Below are positions 23,840-37,001 of a stretch of 64,000 nucleotides of DNA, in pieces (position 1 is the first letter of the stretch; every line of letters starts with the position of its first letter). This DNA is from Antedon mediterranea (taxonomy: Eukaryota; Echinodermata; Crinoidea; Comatulida; Antedonidae): positions 5,118,922 through 5,182,921 of the forward strand of contig NC_092678.1 of assembly GCF_964355755.1 (NCBI RefSeq), read 5' to 3'. A model generated the notes under the pieces. That model had not been told where the DNA came from and searched no databases. It saw only the letters and a list, made by a program, of their open reading frames with translations. A program made the translations under genes and the position numbers.

Positions 23840-24450
23840 TGTAGCAGCTGTATCCGGCTTTAAGGCAATTCATTTTGATAAGTGACTTGGGTCCGGTTTC
23901 TGTTGCGAAAAAGTAATGGTTGAAACACTCAAACAATTTGAGTTTAGAACATGATTTAACCAGTTATTTCTGTTCAATGCAAAATAACAGTTATTTGATT
24001 GACAGCTGTAGTAACTTGAAGGTTTGACTGTCGGATTTTTTGGCCACAAATTTACCAACAATAATGGTCAGTCTAAAAACTATATTTTTAAAATAAACTG
24101 TTTATTCTGCACAATGCAGCAAAAACAGGCCTTAAATAACAGTTGTATATATTTGGTAAATAAGCAGGCAGTGTGTTTTCCTTAAGTTGAGTATTGAAAA
24201 TAAAGTATATTCTTGTGATTGTAAAAATAGTATGTTGTTTTGTGTATAATAATAATATTTATTAAAACCCGATCAAATATCGAAAAACTGCACTGTTCAT
24301 TTTCACATACTGTTTTTTGTAGTAGTTTGTGGAAATACTTTATTTCTAAGTATAGAGGGCGCTAATTCACATTTGTTTTTAATTGAAACGCGACGTTAAA
24401 AAAAGCGGTCTTTGCTGCTGACGCGGTTTGTGTTGTTTTTCTCTAATAGG
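23840..24450 (+). other. NICN1 3' flank and candidate USP promoter with 5' exon
   Basis: After the NICN1 stop there is AT-rich 3' sequence with AATAAA at 24199. Around 24395-24449 a GC-richer stretch ends in the splice donor CTAATAG|GTAAAT. This could be the untranslated first exon of the downstream USP gene, whose coding exon opens after an acceptor at 24875. Confidence 0.4.
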
Positions 24451-24903
24451 TAAATATTGTTTTCCTCTTCTCTATAAAAGTTTATTTTTAGTTATTTTTA
24501 AAGCTTGATAATTAAAGTTATATATAAAAAAATGTATTTATTAATAAATTCTAAGCCTATCGAAATGTTTAGGATAAAGGGCTAGGCCACGGCCGACTTG
24601 AAAGTTAGCTTAGAGATAGGTCAGTCTTCGGCATACCATACCGTGGAAGACGTGCATATGTTTGTAATAAAAGTCATTTGGACCTTTTTTCGTTTCTGAA
24701 ATATGGCGTTATTTATCTTGTTTGAACTTGTTAAAAGCTATAAGTACGTCTTATCTTTATATTATTCAAATAATTATTGTATTAAATGCGACTTTTCAAA
24801 CTAATAAAATATTGTAATTTATTATAAATATTAATTATTAATAATTATTTATTTATTATATTTATTAAAATTCAGAGCCCAGCAACGAAGGAAGTTGTTT
24901 GAT

Positions 24904-27166
24904 ATGATGATGGCGGCGTTTGTATCAATGCTTCTAGCGTCGATTGGTTTTGGTTTAATCGAGTTTGCTGTTTTTCTTCTGGTGGATTACATTGTAAAGG
25001 CTTTATTACAATCTGTCAAGTGAGTATAAAATAATTTAGCTTTTTATAGATTTACAAAAGTATTACAGTATATATGATAATAGTATTTTGTTTTATGTTA
25101 AACGTATTTAATGTACTGTACTATTAGTATATTAGTAAGTAATGTCTTATGAATCATAAGCCCTGCTTATTTATAGACTTTCAGAATTTCTTAAAAATGA
25201 ATTTATTACAGCTTCAGCTGAAATAATCAATTAACCATTCATCAATGTTTCAATCTTTGAATAATTCAATCCTTGATTATTTCAATCAATATTCAAAACT
25301 AGAGTAATTTAACAACCAGTCGTTCAATCAATCTATACACTAAATTTTTCCTTTTTTTTTTGCAGTGATAAAAGGCAACATTGCCATATATGGGCATTTG
25401 AAGCAATGGTATTGTTTCTTCTATCAAGTATCATTTACGCTGTGCACCATTTGCCATACCTCCTCATCATACTCGCCACCATCACTTTTGTTTCTGCCAT
25501 CCTCCAGTATTTTGATCTTGTTTACAATATTAACAATTTTTTATCCAACTTTCACAACCGTTTTCGTTATCGAAAATTTTTAGACTTTTCTTTTGATTAC
25601 GAAGAAGAATTATCTGAAGACTCTCCCGTACACATGAATTCAAGAGTGCATGCTCGTCCAACTCTACGTCGAGAGCCACCGTCTCCGACGTCGATTGATA
25701 ACTTTATTTCACCGATTCGTAATCGTATTGAAAGCCCTGCAAATTTTACACCTAAAAACATCGCTAGAACGTCAACCCCCTGTTCAGATCAAAGTTTAAG
25801 TGTAAGGTCAAAGTTGAAAACATTGGTGGGGATAAATCCTTATGTGAATCTACCACCTGGACTACCAAACCGTGGAAACAACACCTGTTATGTAAATTCT
25901 GTTGTTCAGTGTTTAGCCCATACTCCACTTCTTGTCAAATCACTCATAAAAGAAGTAAAATTTATTTCACATGCACTAAATGTCGAAACTCATTTTTTGA
26001 AAAAATTCGCAGAAATATTAGAACAATGTTCTGTTCCTCCTGGTTCGTCCGATAAGAAGATAGTCGATAACGTGCCGTTTTGTAATGCCGTTTCGATGTT
26101 AGTGCCGCATTTAGTGTCAAATCCACGCCACGGACCTCAACAGCAACAGGATGCCGCAGAGATACTTCTCTGGTTGCTTAACAAAACTAACGAGTTACTT
26201 GTTTTGAACGGAAATAAACCTAACGGGCCGCAGACTAGAAGTAGACTGCTGAAACCAGCCGTTGCTAACAACTTTAAGTGGAGAAATAAAGTGGTTAACA
26301 AGTTGCTTTGCAGCTACGAAAGCAATGAAACCAATAAATTAACAGCAATCAAAAATGAGGAAACTTCAAAACTGAAAAAATATGATACTATGCACTCGCT
26401 TTCTTGTTTCCAGTCAGTCGCTGTGTTATCAGATGTATCCTGGGTAAAGTATTGTCGTAATCATGCAACCGTCATCACCGAACTGTTTGCGGGGCAGTTA
26501 GCTGAAGTTCGACAAAGCTATATAACCAATCAAGTGTCGTTTAGTACGCAAGCGTTTCACATTTTGCCGGTTCCGCTCGTTGATCCCCGTACGATATCCG
26601 GACTCGTCCACCTCCAAGATTGCATACTAGCTATGGGATCGCTAGATCAACTCGGTAGCGAGGATAAAAGCTTGCACGATAGCGTAACCAATTTGAACAG
26701 AAGCGACGAAGTAAGAAGCGCTTCAAATAGTTCGTTGCTGAGTAATCATTCATTTACCGACGGACAATATCAAACCATTTTGCGGTTTCCACCAAAATGC
26801 TTAATTCTTCAACTTAACCGGTTCTGTTTTGATCACGATGAAAATATAGTTCGCAAAATTCGTTCCCCGGTTAATATCCTAGAACAAAATCTTGATCTAT
26901 CATGTTTATCATACGATAAGAAAAACGTAAATGGCCGCAGTAATACAGACTACCTGTACGATTTGTACGGAGTTTGTGTCCACGAAGGAGGAGGTAATTC
27001 GCAGTATGGCCATTATTTATCGCTGTGTCAACTTGACGATGGTAAATGGTATAAATTTGATGATGAACTTGTGTCGCAGGTGAACATTACCTATGAATGT
27101 AGTTCACTGCCCACAAGAGAAGGGGCCTATTTGCTCTTTTACAAACGTCAAGCTGATTTTAGATAA
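24904..27166 (+). CDS. Ubiquitin-specific protease with N-terminal membrane segments
   Basis: Two coding exons, 24904-25019 and 25366-27166, give 638 aa. Residues about 5-35 and 53-88 are long hydrophobic stretches, so the enzyme is probably membrane-anchored with its catalytic part in the cytosol. After a Ser/Pro-rich linker comes the USP fold. The Cys box is GLPNRGNNTCYVNSVVQCL with catalytic Cys213. QQQQDAAEILLWLL follows, then the His box YGHYLSLCQ (His588) and the Asp box KWYKFDDE (about Asp604), ending GAYLLFYKR. The catalytic triad looks intact. The CxxC zinc pair usual after the GQL motif is absent (FAGQLAEVRQSYITNQVSF). USP30 is another N-terminally anchored USP, but it has one helix and different flanks, so no symbol is assigned. 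ATG 24904 is followed by two further ATGs. AATAAA lies at 27629. Confidence 0.88.
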
Positions 27167-28637
27167 AATTCTTGCCAACAAATGTTTTATCATTTTTTTT
27201 TATGACTACTAAATTGACATGCTGACTGATTCACTACTCTATGTAGCTGTATTTCATGTAATGTAAGTTATTTCGATAATATTTTAACAAGAACATTAGA
27301 GTTAAAGTGCAGTGCTCTCATACTAAACGTCCTTCAAGTCCTGTCTAATTTTTATGTTATTAATATTTTAAAGTTAAATGCTTTTGAAGCGTTTCAATTT
27401 AATATTTTGTTTGTGTAAATACTCTGTTAATTTAATATTGCCCTATTTCACTGTATATAGTTTAGTAGTAATAATTGTTTATATTTATTTGAGGGTAAAA
27501 ATTTAATGAAGTGGCGATATGGCAATTTTAATTTAATTCGTAAATAGAAGTGAAAAAATGTATTTCATAATAGTAGTGTTTTTTGAAATGTTACTTTACT
27601 AATGTACAACTATTTGTATTTTAAAAATAATAAACACTTAATACAAAGATAAATTATTGATTATTATTTTGTTGGTTTTCATTCATTTGCAATGCAATTA
27701 AATTACTACAGTAATAAATAAAAAAAACATATTAAATCCCTGTTTTATTAATATTATAGAGGGCGGTAGACCAAATTAATACCAATAACCGAGGGGCTAT
27801 TGCATCCTCAGGGAATAATTTCGCCAGTGTAGCATAGCAAAAAGCTATACAAAACAACCTTTGCTACAGATTTTTAAATTTGTGTAGCAAAAAATACAAT
27901 ACAAAACTATGTTTCTAGACTAAACAAAATTTAAAAATGAAATTTTCCCCTGATCCTTTTTTATATATAATTACCATTGATTTTATACTTTTATACAAAT
28001 TTTAATATTGAGAATATGTAAATATCTTTGTAATTCAGCTAAGGCTGTGATGATGATATCGAAATTCAAGAAATGAAATAAAAAAATGTTTAAAAACACA
28101 ACCCTGCCACAAGAAGCAAATAATCGCAAAAATACTTCAAATGATTTTATTATTCAAAAATTATAGTTTCTATAAATGATCTATTAATAAATAACTTTTA
28201 AAATGTACTGAAATAATGTAAAATTAATTAAACTTTACATCATATTTTATATCTCTCCAGAAGTAGTAAAAGCCAAATAAAGTTCTATTACTACTAAAAG
28301 TAGTGTCCAAGGAAATTGTATTTCATCCGCAATATAATAGAAAGATTCAAAACATCAAAACCTGTTTCTGGGTTAATTAATTGTGATTTCCTTTCTCACT
28401 CGATTTCCAGGGTACAGTTTGGTGGATAGAGTCTCCAGGGCACGAGTCTAACAGCGTAACACAGATTGGTGAACAGCCACTGGGTCCCCTCCAACGCTGG
28501 AGACATAGGTGTTTTCAGCCTTTTTCAACATATTTTAAAGTGGTTTAGCCAGTGAGCGCTCATAGCTGTTGCGCTCAATACTGTAGCTCAATAATCGGGG
28601 TAAAAGGCTTCTCTTTGCCAAGTCCACTCTCAAATGA
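27167..28637. other. Convergent intergenic region between USP and COG5
   Basis: Very AT-rich 3' flanks of both genes with the USP polyadenylation signal AATAAA at 27629. Nothing else is supported. The stretch 28370-28620 is less AT-rich and adjoins the COG5 stop, so it is probably COG5 3' UTR. Confidence 0.6.
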
Positions 28638-31600
28638 TTAAATGTGCTGTGAGCCTTTCTGAAGGATATCAAGCATTATGGGATAGATTGGTGCAAATTC
28701 CTTGGCTTGTCTTGATCTCACTGCTTGTACATACGCTTCCAACGTTCCTCTAAAAGTTTAATGTTTAATAAACAATTGAATGAAATTAGAATTTGAAACA
28801 TTATGAGATAACAAGTAATTTATTTCGAACTCAACACAGCCTAGGTGGATTGAGCAGACAGTAAACTACTCCCCGTAAAGGTCTTATGTACAGCACATTG
28901 AGAGCTTGCTCATATGCGCTATATAAGAATGAATTATTATTAAGTTAATGGCGTGATTTTTTAAAATAAAATATGTGCCACACTTTTTGAGAGTTACTCT
29001 TCAAATTTAATGAATCCAAGTTATTTATGTGAACATAACGTGGACGTCCATGTCATGTTTACATTTATAAGTAATTACCTTAGAAGAGCAAGACGCTCAT
29101 TCTCAGACGTATGCTCATCAAGCCATTGTGAATACCGTGACACTGACCAACCAGCAAGCTATAAAATAACAAAGACAAAAGAAAGAAAGATAAAAGCATT
29201 TTAATGAACTCTTTAATCTGTACAATGTTAATATCAATTGTTTTACATTTTCTGTCCAAGATTCCTCAAATTGTTAAACAAAAGCTCTATACAACCTCAT
29301 GTACTAACCTCATGCGGTGATTTCATTTCCAAGGGTGCCCTCGCAAAGAGGAAGTGAAGTGCCGTAGAGTGCGGAATTATGTCTCCTAACGCCGGACTAC
29401 TTGCGATGTGTTCTGGTGTCTGGAACAATAAAGGTCTGAAAGAACGTAGTAACTTGTATGGCTTTCCTAAATCAGACACTCTCTTACAAAGCGGCGTGAC
29501 AGCCAGCTCCATCTGAGCGAAATCACCAGCAAGTCGCATTTTACCCCCATCACCTAAAGGTCGAATCAGTGAAGCGTGACGAACAAACAGTTCAACAGCA
29601 TGACAAGCTATTGGATGAACACTGAAAGAAACAACAACATTTAAAAAAAACTATTTCAGAAAATGACAAATTATATTCGGCTGGAGTTTGATGAAAGGGA
29701 CCTTTCTACTGTATTTGTAATGACCTCTGCATATTGTTGACCTTGACCCAGAATCTGCCAAATGTATCAAGTGAGAAAGCACAGTGTCTCTCTATGCATA
29801 AATAAACATGATGTACTGTAACTAGATTTTAGGTTGTCACCAAATCAAATGCTCCCATATGGTAAGAATAGTGACAATAGGGGACACAGGGCCTGCAGAC
29901 TATCGAAATGACCATCATGCTCTGTTATTACTGTCACCTTTGTTTATGATGCGAAAGCTTCCTCAATAAACAGAGAGAATACACTCTTTGTTACTTACGT
30001 TTGAATGACAAAATCTGTACACTGGAATGGCGCTAAGTACTCCGCCTGGACCCTGGCTACGAAGCCCTGTAACTCCTTCATGTACAGTGAGCATGGGTTC
30101 TCTGGAGATTCACGTGTATTGCTTACAGCCACTGAACTGAAATACAAATAACGAATTCATAGAAATAAGATGATGGAATGATACACAATTAAAACATTTT
30201 TAACAAATTCATTGAAGGTAACAGGAGGGATTCAACTTACGATTTGAAGTCTTCACTGTGCATTGTGAGTATGATGGCCTCAATCGAATCAAGCACAGAA
30301 TCCAAAAGTGGTTTGATAGCATTCCCCATTAAAGATACTATATCCTGAAATATGCAAAAAAAACACATGTAAACAAATGGTTAAGACAGAGTACCGCAAA
30401 CTACATCCATACTGTAATAATGGTGAGGATTCAAGTCACTCCTCAGCCATAGTGTTGCAATCTGTGCATGTTATTTTATATATGCCTCGTCTTTAAAAAA
30501 AAAAAATTTAAATTGAAATTACAAGCAATGCTGATTGGATGGCTGCTACGGCTTGCTCTGGACAATTGACAAGACCATCGACCAATCGGCAGATGAGCTG
30601 ATGAAAACTGTAAAGACTGTTAACGACTGCAATATTACGCTGTTGACCGACAGATGGGGGCGCTATAACCTGACTGGCTTCACCATCAGTTGAAAGCTAC
30701 AATAAGGAAAAAACAATAATTATTTCAAGTTTTGAACTTGCAAATAAAGATAACTGATCATGTAACCCATGACCCTTAATTGACCCATGTTGTTTTATAC
30801 GTACCAATTGCTCACTTTTAGCTGCAAATAACTGAATTGTCTTGGCCACGTTCTTTGCAACCACTATGCTTAAGCCATGATCTATACTTGCCACCGACAA
30901 CTCACTAACAAAAATAAACAAATCAATTATTCCCAAAGTGGCTATATAACTTATTGAATCAATCAACAAAAACAAAAATAAGTGGAATTACCTTGATATT
31001 GTTTTAGAAATTCCATTTACTTCATCCTGTGAGGGCGGTGTTGTTCCGCCGGTTGGGAATACTAAATTAATTGGGTCAAACAGTCGAGACAGTGACCTCG
31101 ACAAGTATGCGTTCTCAAAGGTTTTGATAGACGACTTAAAAGCTTTTTCTGGACTAAAAAAATTAAAGGCAAAAAAAGAAAAATATTAAAACCAATTTTG
31201 TTCACACTTAAAAAGCATGCATGTTAATTGGAGTTCTGTGAATAGCTTTATCACCTAGTATAGTCCTATTGGACAACATTTGGGAACAATTAAGGAAGTA
31301 TTATTACCTATAATCACTGCCTTTTATCTGCTCAAACATTCCTTTGTCTTTGTGGTCACCAATCACGTCAGATGATTGTGTCGTAACGATGTTTGAACTA
31401 TATTGCTGTAGGCGTTTCCATAAATCATTGTATAAACGTAGTAGCTTAGGGTATTCCCCTTCAAAGGCTTGCCGGATGAAAGTTGAATCTAAAAATATAA
31501 AGATTAAATAATAAAATATTAAGTAATATTCACATATCTGATATAGCTTACTGTTAGTTCATTTCACTGTGTAATGTGATGTGCCCAAATATGGCAGTGA

Positions 31601-34600
31601 TATGACATCATCATATCCATATGGGCACATCATATCCATATGGGCACATCACATTTTCTTTGTCACATGTTTGATATTAGACAACCAGCTGCAACTCAAC
31701 TGATAGCAGTTAAGGGTATTACTCTTCAAAAGCTGGTGGTTTTATGATTTTTCATTCAAAAAATAATTGTTTAAGCTATTATTTTTAGACAATACTACTG
31801 TGAACCTACTTTCTGCAGCAAATGCAAATTCTCTCTGTAGTATCCCAGTAGCAGACTCCCAAAAAGATTGCAAAATACTCGCCTCACTTTCCTTAAAAAA
31901 AAAGAAACACACATTAATGATTTGAGTCATAAAAGGTGACATTAATGTCAATATAAATAACATATTTTAATTCAAAAGTTTTATGAATTATAGAATAAAG
32001 TTTTTAATATGAATTTATTTTTTTATATAAATGAACAGTATGTTACCTTCTGTAGTTCCTCTATGAAACATATGTGAGTGACAGGGTCTCTCTTCTTGCT
32101 TAAGACTTTTTGCAAATGTTGTACCTAAAAAATAATTGGACATTTTGTCATTAAATATTTCAAACAACAAATAAATAAATAAATAACCTGCAATGTTGGA
32201 GGAAGACTGATATATGTATATTTAATTGCCCAAATATGGTAGTGTTATGACATCATCGTCTCCATATATGGACACAACACATTTTGTTGTCACATAAAGT
32301 TTGATAGTGTAGACAGAACTCAAGATAAACCAGAAACATGAAAGTAAATAGAAGACAACAACCTAACCTGTCCACAAGCTGAATAAATCTGATTCATAAG
32401 CTTCTCAAGATTGGTCCATAACGTTGCTCTGAATGCTGCTGTGTTGCCAGGCAACGGCATTGATGCCCGTCCTGGACCAGCTGAAATTAAACGAGTTCTT
32501 TCAAGGCAGTGTTATTTTTATCTCTTCTTATACTGGGAGACCTCTTCAGTCAAAGACTGTTCTCGCAGAGGGCCCAGTATGCAGACAAACAGTTACAAAG
32601 TTTAAAAGACAAAACATAAGATAAAACCAATTATTGATAACAAAAAATCAGACTTGCCAACCAGATCTTCGAAACTGTTAAATTCTTATTTTTATCAATC
32701 AAAAGTTTATTAAGATTTCAATCACAAAATCTATATTTTATGATTAAATATTTCAAATAAAAAGCATTAAAAAAATAAGTTTGATCGTACACTTTGTTTG
32801 TGATTGTGTTGGTTTGACGTTCAAAGCATCTTGTATGTTCTTCTGTAATGTCTCTTTGCAACCTGCCATCATTTTGTTTACAGTTTCTTTTAGGCATCCT
32901 AAATTGTGGAACACTTGGAGCGCTGTCCCCACTTGTGTTTGGTTCTGGGTCTCCATACCTTGCTCCAACATCCGTTGAGCTTGACCTTCTACGTTCTTCT
33001 TTGCCTTCTTTATAAACAATGTCTCTTCTTCAATGACCTCGATGCCAGAAAGGTCGATACCATGGTACAGGTAATCTAATTGGTTAAAGAAAGTTGGTTA
33101 CAATTTTGTTATACCATAGCTTTATCACCACCTGTAGTCACCAATGTCACTGTCATCAAAATGTCACCAACACTATCATATTTACTGTCACTAACACTAT
33201 CATATTCACTGTCACCAACACTATCATATTCACTGTCACCAACACTATCATATTCACTGTCACCAACAATGTCACTAACACTATCATATTCACTGTCACC
33301 AACAATGTCACTAACACTATCATATTTACTGTCACCAACACTATCATATTCACCATCACTAACACTATCATATTCACTGTCACCAACACTATCATATTCA
33401 CTGTCACCAACAATGTCACTAACACTATCATATTTACTGTCACTAACACTATCATATTCACTGTCACCAACACTATCATATTCATTGTCACCGACACAAT
33501 CATATTCACTGTCACTAACACTATCATATTCACTGTCACCAACAATGTCACTAACACTATCATATTTACTGTCACCAACAATGTCACTAACACTATCATA
33601 TTTACTGTCACCAACACTATCATATTTACTGTCACCAACACTATCATATTCACTGTCACCAACACTATCATATTCACTGTCACCAACACAATATGTACCC
33701 AATTCATTGAGACTTTGAGCTGCCTTGGTTATCTCTCTTGCTCCTCCTTGTAGTTGCCCATGGAGACGCTTGCTTAGATACAAGATGCGGATGATACGAC
33801 GCAATAAGTCACAAGTTTCCTGCAAATGAAAATTTCAAATAAAGTATATAAAAAAACAACTGGTAAGCACCGCTTCTTTTGGTTGCCTATTGTAAATGTG
33901 TCAATAAATGTCAAATACAGATTATTACTGCATGATCTACATGGAAATTCATAATAGAAATAATAGGTTTAACTGACCTGTAGTCGTCTAAGCTGAGCTG
34001 TACGTGCAACCACTTTGCTATAAGGCTCTACAAGTTTACTCTTTATCCTGTAACATAAATACATTGTTTGAATTTACTAACATACTAACAACTACATCTA
34101 CAATGAACAATTGCTATGGTCAATCACCTATGTCCTGTTAATGAACAGAGAAGGTACACTTTTTAGGGGAAAAATGTAAAATTAAGACACAGGCAAAGCT
34201 TTACACATCACAACTTAAATTAGGCATATTACTAGAGTTAAGCAATTAAAGTAACTTAAGTCTATGTTGGGAAGTTGGGCATAGTGTATAAGGTTATATA
34301 ATAAAAAAATGTGTGAACATGTCTAGCAATCCTCTTAAGCTCTGTCTACACTATCAAACTATCGAATATGGACACGATGACATCATAGCACTACCATATT
34401 TGGGCACATCACATTATGTTTGATAGTGTAGACAGAGCTTAAAGATGCAATATATTAGAAAGTAAAGTTCTTGTTCTACCTATCAACAGCAGACTGCAGA
34501 GCCTGTATCCTTGTATGCATCATTTGAAGCACGCCATCTAAAGTTTCAATTCCAGTCGCTTGGGAAAGTAAATCACTGTGGTGTGCGGCAACCTGAAAAG

Positions 34601-36364
34601 AATTTAAAATATCAAATAAACTTGCATACTGAATAATATCTTATATGAATTTAATTATCAAAATTTTTTGGTATTTGATACAAAAAAAAGCCATGAGACA
34701 GAACGGTTTATTACAACATAAAATCTTTACAACAACCTTTAAAAAATTTATGTATAGTATATATATATTTACCGATTAACACAAGAAAACATACAGTGGG
34801 AAAAGAGGGTTCTTAGCACCTAGCATATATATATATCGCTGTGGCTAAAGATACGGTACCGTATTCTAACTTCTGTTTACTAAAGGTACGGTAAAATTGC
34901 ATTACGTCATAATCAGCCAATGGGGTTCTGGTACGTGTGTGACGTCATCATATAAGGATTTTTTTTTCATATCGCGTCTGTTGTATGTAGAGAATTCCTG
35001 TCGGCGGCGCCAGGCTGCATGGATGTGTGTGCGCTGATGAGGGTTTTATTTTTATTCCAAATGGCCTTTAGGCCTATATTTTTTATTAAACTTTGTTTAC
35101 AATGGTGACCATAAACAACAAGCAAATGCGGACAATAAAGGGGCCCTCAAATACTATGATTTTTAGACAGTAGCCCCAGGGCTGAGTCAATCATCAGCGC
35201 ACACATGCAGCTGGCCCCAGCCTGGCATCGCTTTCCTTACACACAAACAAACTCATATAATGAGGTTATAGTACGTAGTAAGTAGGCCTAGGCCTCTTTT
35301 GAAACGGTTTTCTGTATTCTAGAATTAAAATCAACATGTTTTGGCTTTTCAATAATAATAACAGACGTAGGCTGCATTTAGTTTTTGTCACACACGACGG
35401 CGATAATAGCGATAAATGAAGCATAAAGAAAATGCGGTTGATACTGTTTTCGCGATATGAAAAAAAAATCCAAAGTCCTTATACGATGACGTCACACACG
35501 TACCAGCACCCCATTGGCTGGTTATGACGTAATGCAATTTTACCGTACCTTTAGTAAACAGAAGTTAGAATACGGTACCGTATCTTTAGCCACGGCGTAT
35601 ATATATATATTAGTAGTTACCTGTGAATGGAGCTCCTTGTCCAGCAGTGTTATCCCTTCGGTCAGCTTGGACAACTGATCCGATATCGCCATAGTCTGCA
35701 TCACATGGTTTGTATGCGCCTTTACATCGAAATCGTCTTGGAGAAAGTTACGAAACGTTTCTATTAAAAAAAAAATTATATAAGATACTTATTAAATTAA
35801 ATATCATTTAGCCTACACTGTGCATTGATAATAATATTGATCCTAATGTACATCATTTCATTTTACTATTAATATTTAAATAAAATCCACATGCCTGATG
35901 GGGAACAGCAAATAGAAAAAATAAACCTTTTTTTGTGAACATTTTTAATTTTATTAAATAAATATATAATTATTATTAATATTAGGTTTAGCCTATATTG
36001 TATGATAGAGAATAAAACAAAACTGCAACAGTTAGTGCAAAGGATATAGCTGTGTATAGCATACTTTAAAAATGACAAAAATAAAGATTGATAACACGCT
36101 AGGCTATGAGTCTCATTTACGCAATGACGTGGCAGGAGCGGGAGCCACTGGGCCCCGTGATGATGCAGAATTGACTGACTAACTACGAACGGCCTAGCTT
36201 ATTCATATAGCTATAACTCAGTGAATATATCTTAAAATTATCCACAACTATTGGTCAGTTTTCTATATTATATGTTAAGTCATTAACTAATATTCACTAA
36301 AACATAAATTCCAATTTAATTGAATAAACCAACCATCTTCGTTCATCTGTAAAATAGCCTCCAT
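28638..36364 (-). CDS. COG5: Conserved oligomeric Golgi complex subunit 5
   Basis: Eighteen coding exons on the complement, 5' to 3': 36364-36334, 35760-35621, 34592-34480, 34047-33978, 33819-33699, 33075-32791, 32480-32368, 32124-32047, 31891-31810, 31488-31308, 31153-30992, 30904-30805, 30696-30523, 30344-30241, 30136-29999, 29621-29309, 29158-29079, 28749-28638. All borders are GT-AG and the frame holds for 798 aa, near the 839 of human COG5. Recognisable blocks include [69 protein letters not shown] and [17 protein letters not shown] at the C-terminus. COG5 bridges lobes A and B of the COG tether that recycles Golgi glycosylation enzymes (family knowledge). A minisatellite fills intron 5 and a foldback transposon fills intron 2. 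It sits head to head with ARIH2. Confidence 0.97.
31573..31660. mobile_element. MITE family B fragment in a COG5 intron
   Basis: GATGTGCCCAAATATGGCAG and repeated CATATGGGCACATCACATTT. Only the core is kept and the outer AAGCTCTGTCTACAC ends are missing. Confidence 0.7.
32226..32318. mobile_element. MITE family B fragment in a COG5 intron
   Basis: TGCCCAAATATGGTAGTGTT, CCATATATGGACACAACACA and CACATAAAGTTTGATAGTGT are present. The element is truncated at the left end but retains part of the right terminal repeat. Confidence 0.75.
32517..32590 (-). mobile_element. SINE body fragment in a COG5 intron
   Basis: CTGGGAGACCTCTTCAGTCA, AAGACTGTTCTCGCAGAGGGC and CCAGTATG match the 3' region of the tRNA-derived SINE (39340-39650) in reverse orientation. 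Confidence 0.6.
33150..33690. repeat. 24-bp minisatellite filling COG5 intron 5
   Basis: About 20 copies of a 24-bp unit (minus strand GTTGGTGACAGTGAATATGA plus TAGT), with 12-bp half-unit insertions (AATGTCACTAAC on plus) at several points. It starts about 10 bases inside the intron after exon 5 (donor at 33698). Because the period is a multiple of three, several frames remain open on both strands. The minus frame continues from COG5 exon 5 as acidic VGDSEYDS repeats. Confidence 0.93.
34335..34444. mobile_element. MITE family B, complete short copy
   Basis: TTAAGCTCTGTCTACACTAT at the left is mirrored by ATAGTGTAGACAGAGCTTAA at the right, within about 110 bp. The core holds the ACTACCATATTTGGGCACATCAC motif. 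It lies in COG5 intron 3's upstream neighbour, just downstream (gene sense) of exon 3. It is the best reference copy of the family in this window. Confidence 0.85.
34825..35610. mobile_element. Foldback DNA transposon in COG5 intron 2
   Basis: A non-coding element of about 785 bp whose ends are inverted repeats of about 145 bp: GTGGCTAAAGATACGGTACC at the left is mirrored by GGTACCGTATCTTTAGCCAC at the right. It is flanked by TA-repeat tracts. Inner segments (GCGCTGATGA ... TCATCAGCGC) also pair, so most of the element could fold on itself. The arms are almost identical, suggesting a recent arrival. The right end lies only about 10 bases past the donor of COG5 exon 2. Confidence 0.85.
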
Positions 36365-36973
36365 TTTGCGATACGAATGAAAGAAGGGCGACGACCCTGG
36401 ATGACCTAACAGGAAGCAAATCACTACATTTGACCTTATTAGCGATGATGTCACTTCCTACAATTTCTATATATAGAACACAACAAACCTGCTGGTAAAC
36501 AAAAACAGGGTGGGTTTCCGTCAAAAACGTAATTAAACACAGGTATATTTTATTTAAATAGAATACTAGTTGAATAGTTTTATAGTTTAGGAATACAATA
36601 AGGAAAAAAGTTTATAAAATATGTAGTTTTAATCTATGAATTTGTTCTAAATTTAAAATGTTGGCTAGGCATGCTGTGATTTAGTGTGAATGCATGTTGA
36701 TCGACTTGTCTACACGGTAGAAACTCGATTTGTCACGTTGACATTGTGTGTGGCAGCCTGTCACCTAGCCTAGGCCTAGAGTACATTTCGATGATACATG
36801 TAAAACACATATTAATATATTCACCATAGTGTCATAACACAGATTACCTGCTTATCCCCTGTTTTTCTTGATGTACTGTTCTTTGTTACTTATTAATACT
36901 GTATTAAACTATATAAAAATAAAAATTATTCATTTTAATTACTGCTAATGCAGTATTTTTATATTGTTTATAG
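36365..36973. promoter_or_regulatory. Shared (head-to-head) promoter region of COG5 and ARIH2
   Basis: About 640 bp separates the COG5 ATG (36364, minus) and the ARIH2 ATG (37002, plus); ARIH2's coding exon opens at an acceptor near 36973. GATGATGTCACTTCCT at 36445-36459 reads AGGAAGTGACATCATC on the minus strand, a combined ETS/CRE-like motif seen in housekeeping promoters. There is no clear TATA box. A 5' exon for ARIH2 must lie in here but I cannot place it. Confidence 0.5.
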
Positions 36974-37001
36974 AAACCAGCTTCCAAAAGAACTCTGTGA
37001 A

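Noticed and set aside
33080-33825. Four long open frames on both strands across 33.1-33.8 kb
   Set aside because: They are readings of a 24-bp repeat. COG5 homology shows an intron there, and only 33699-33819 is coding.
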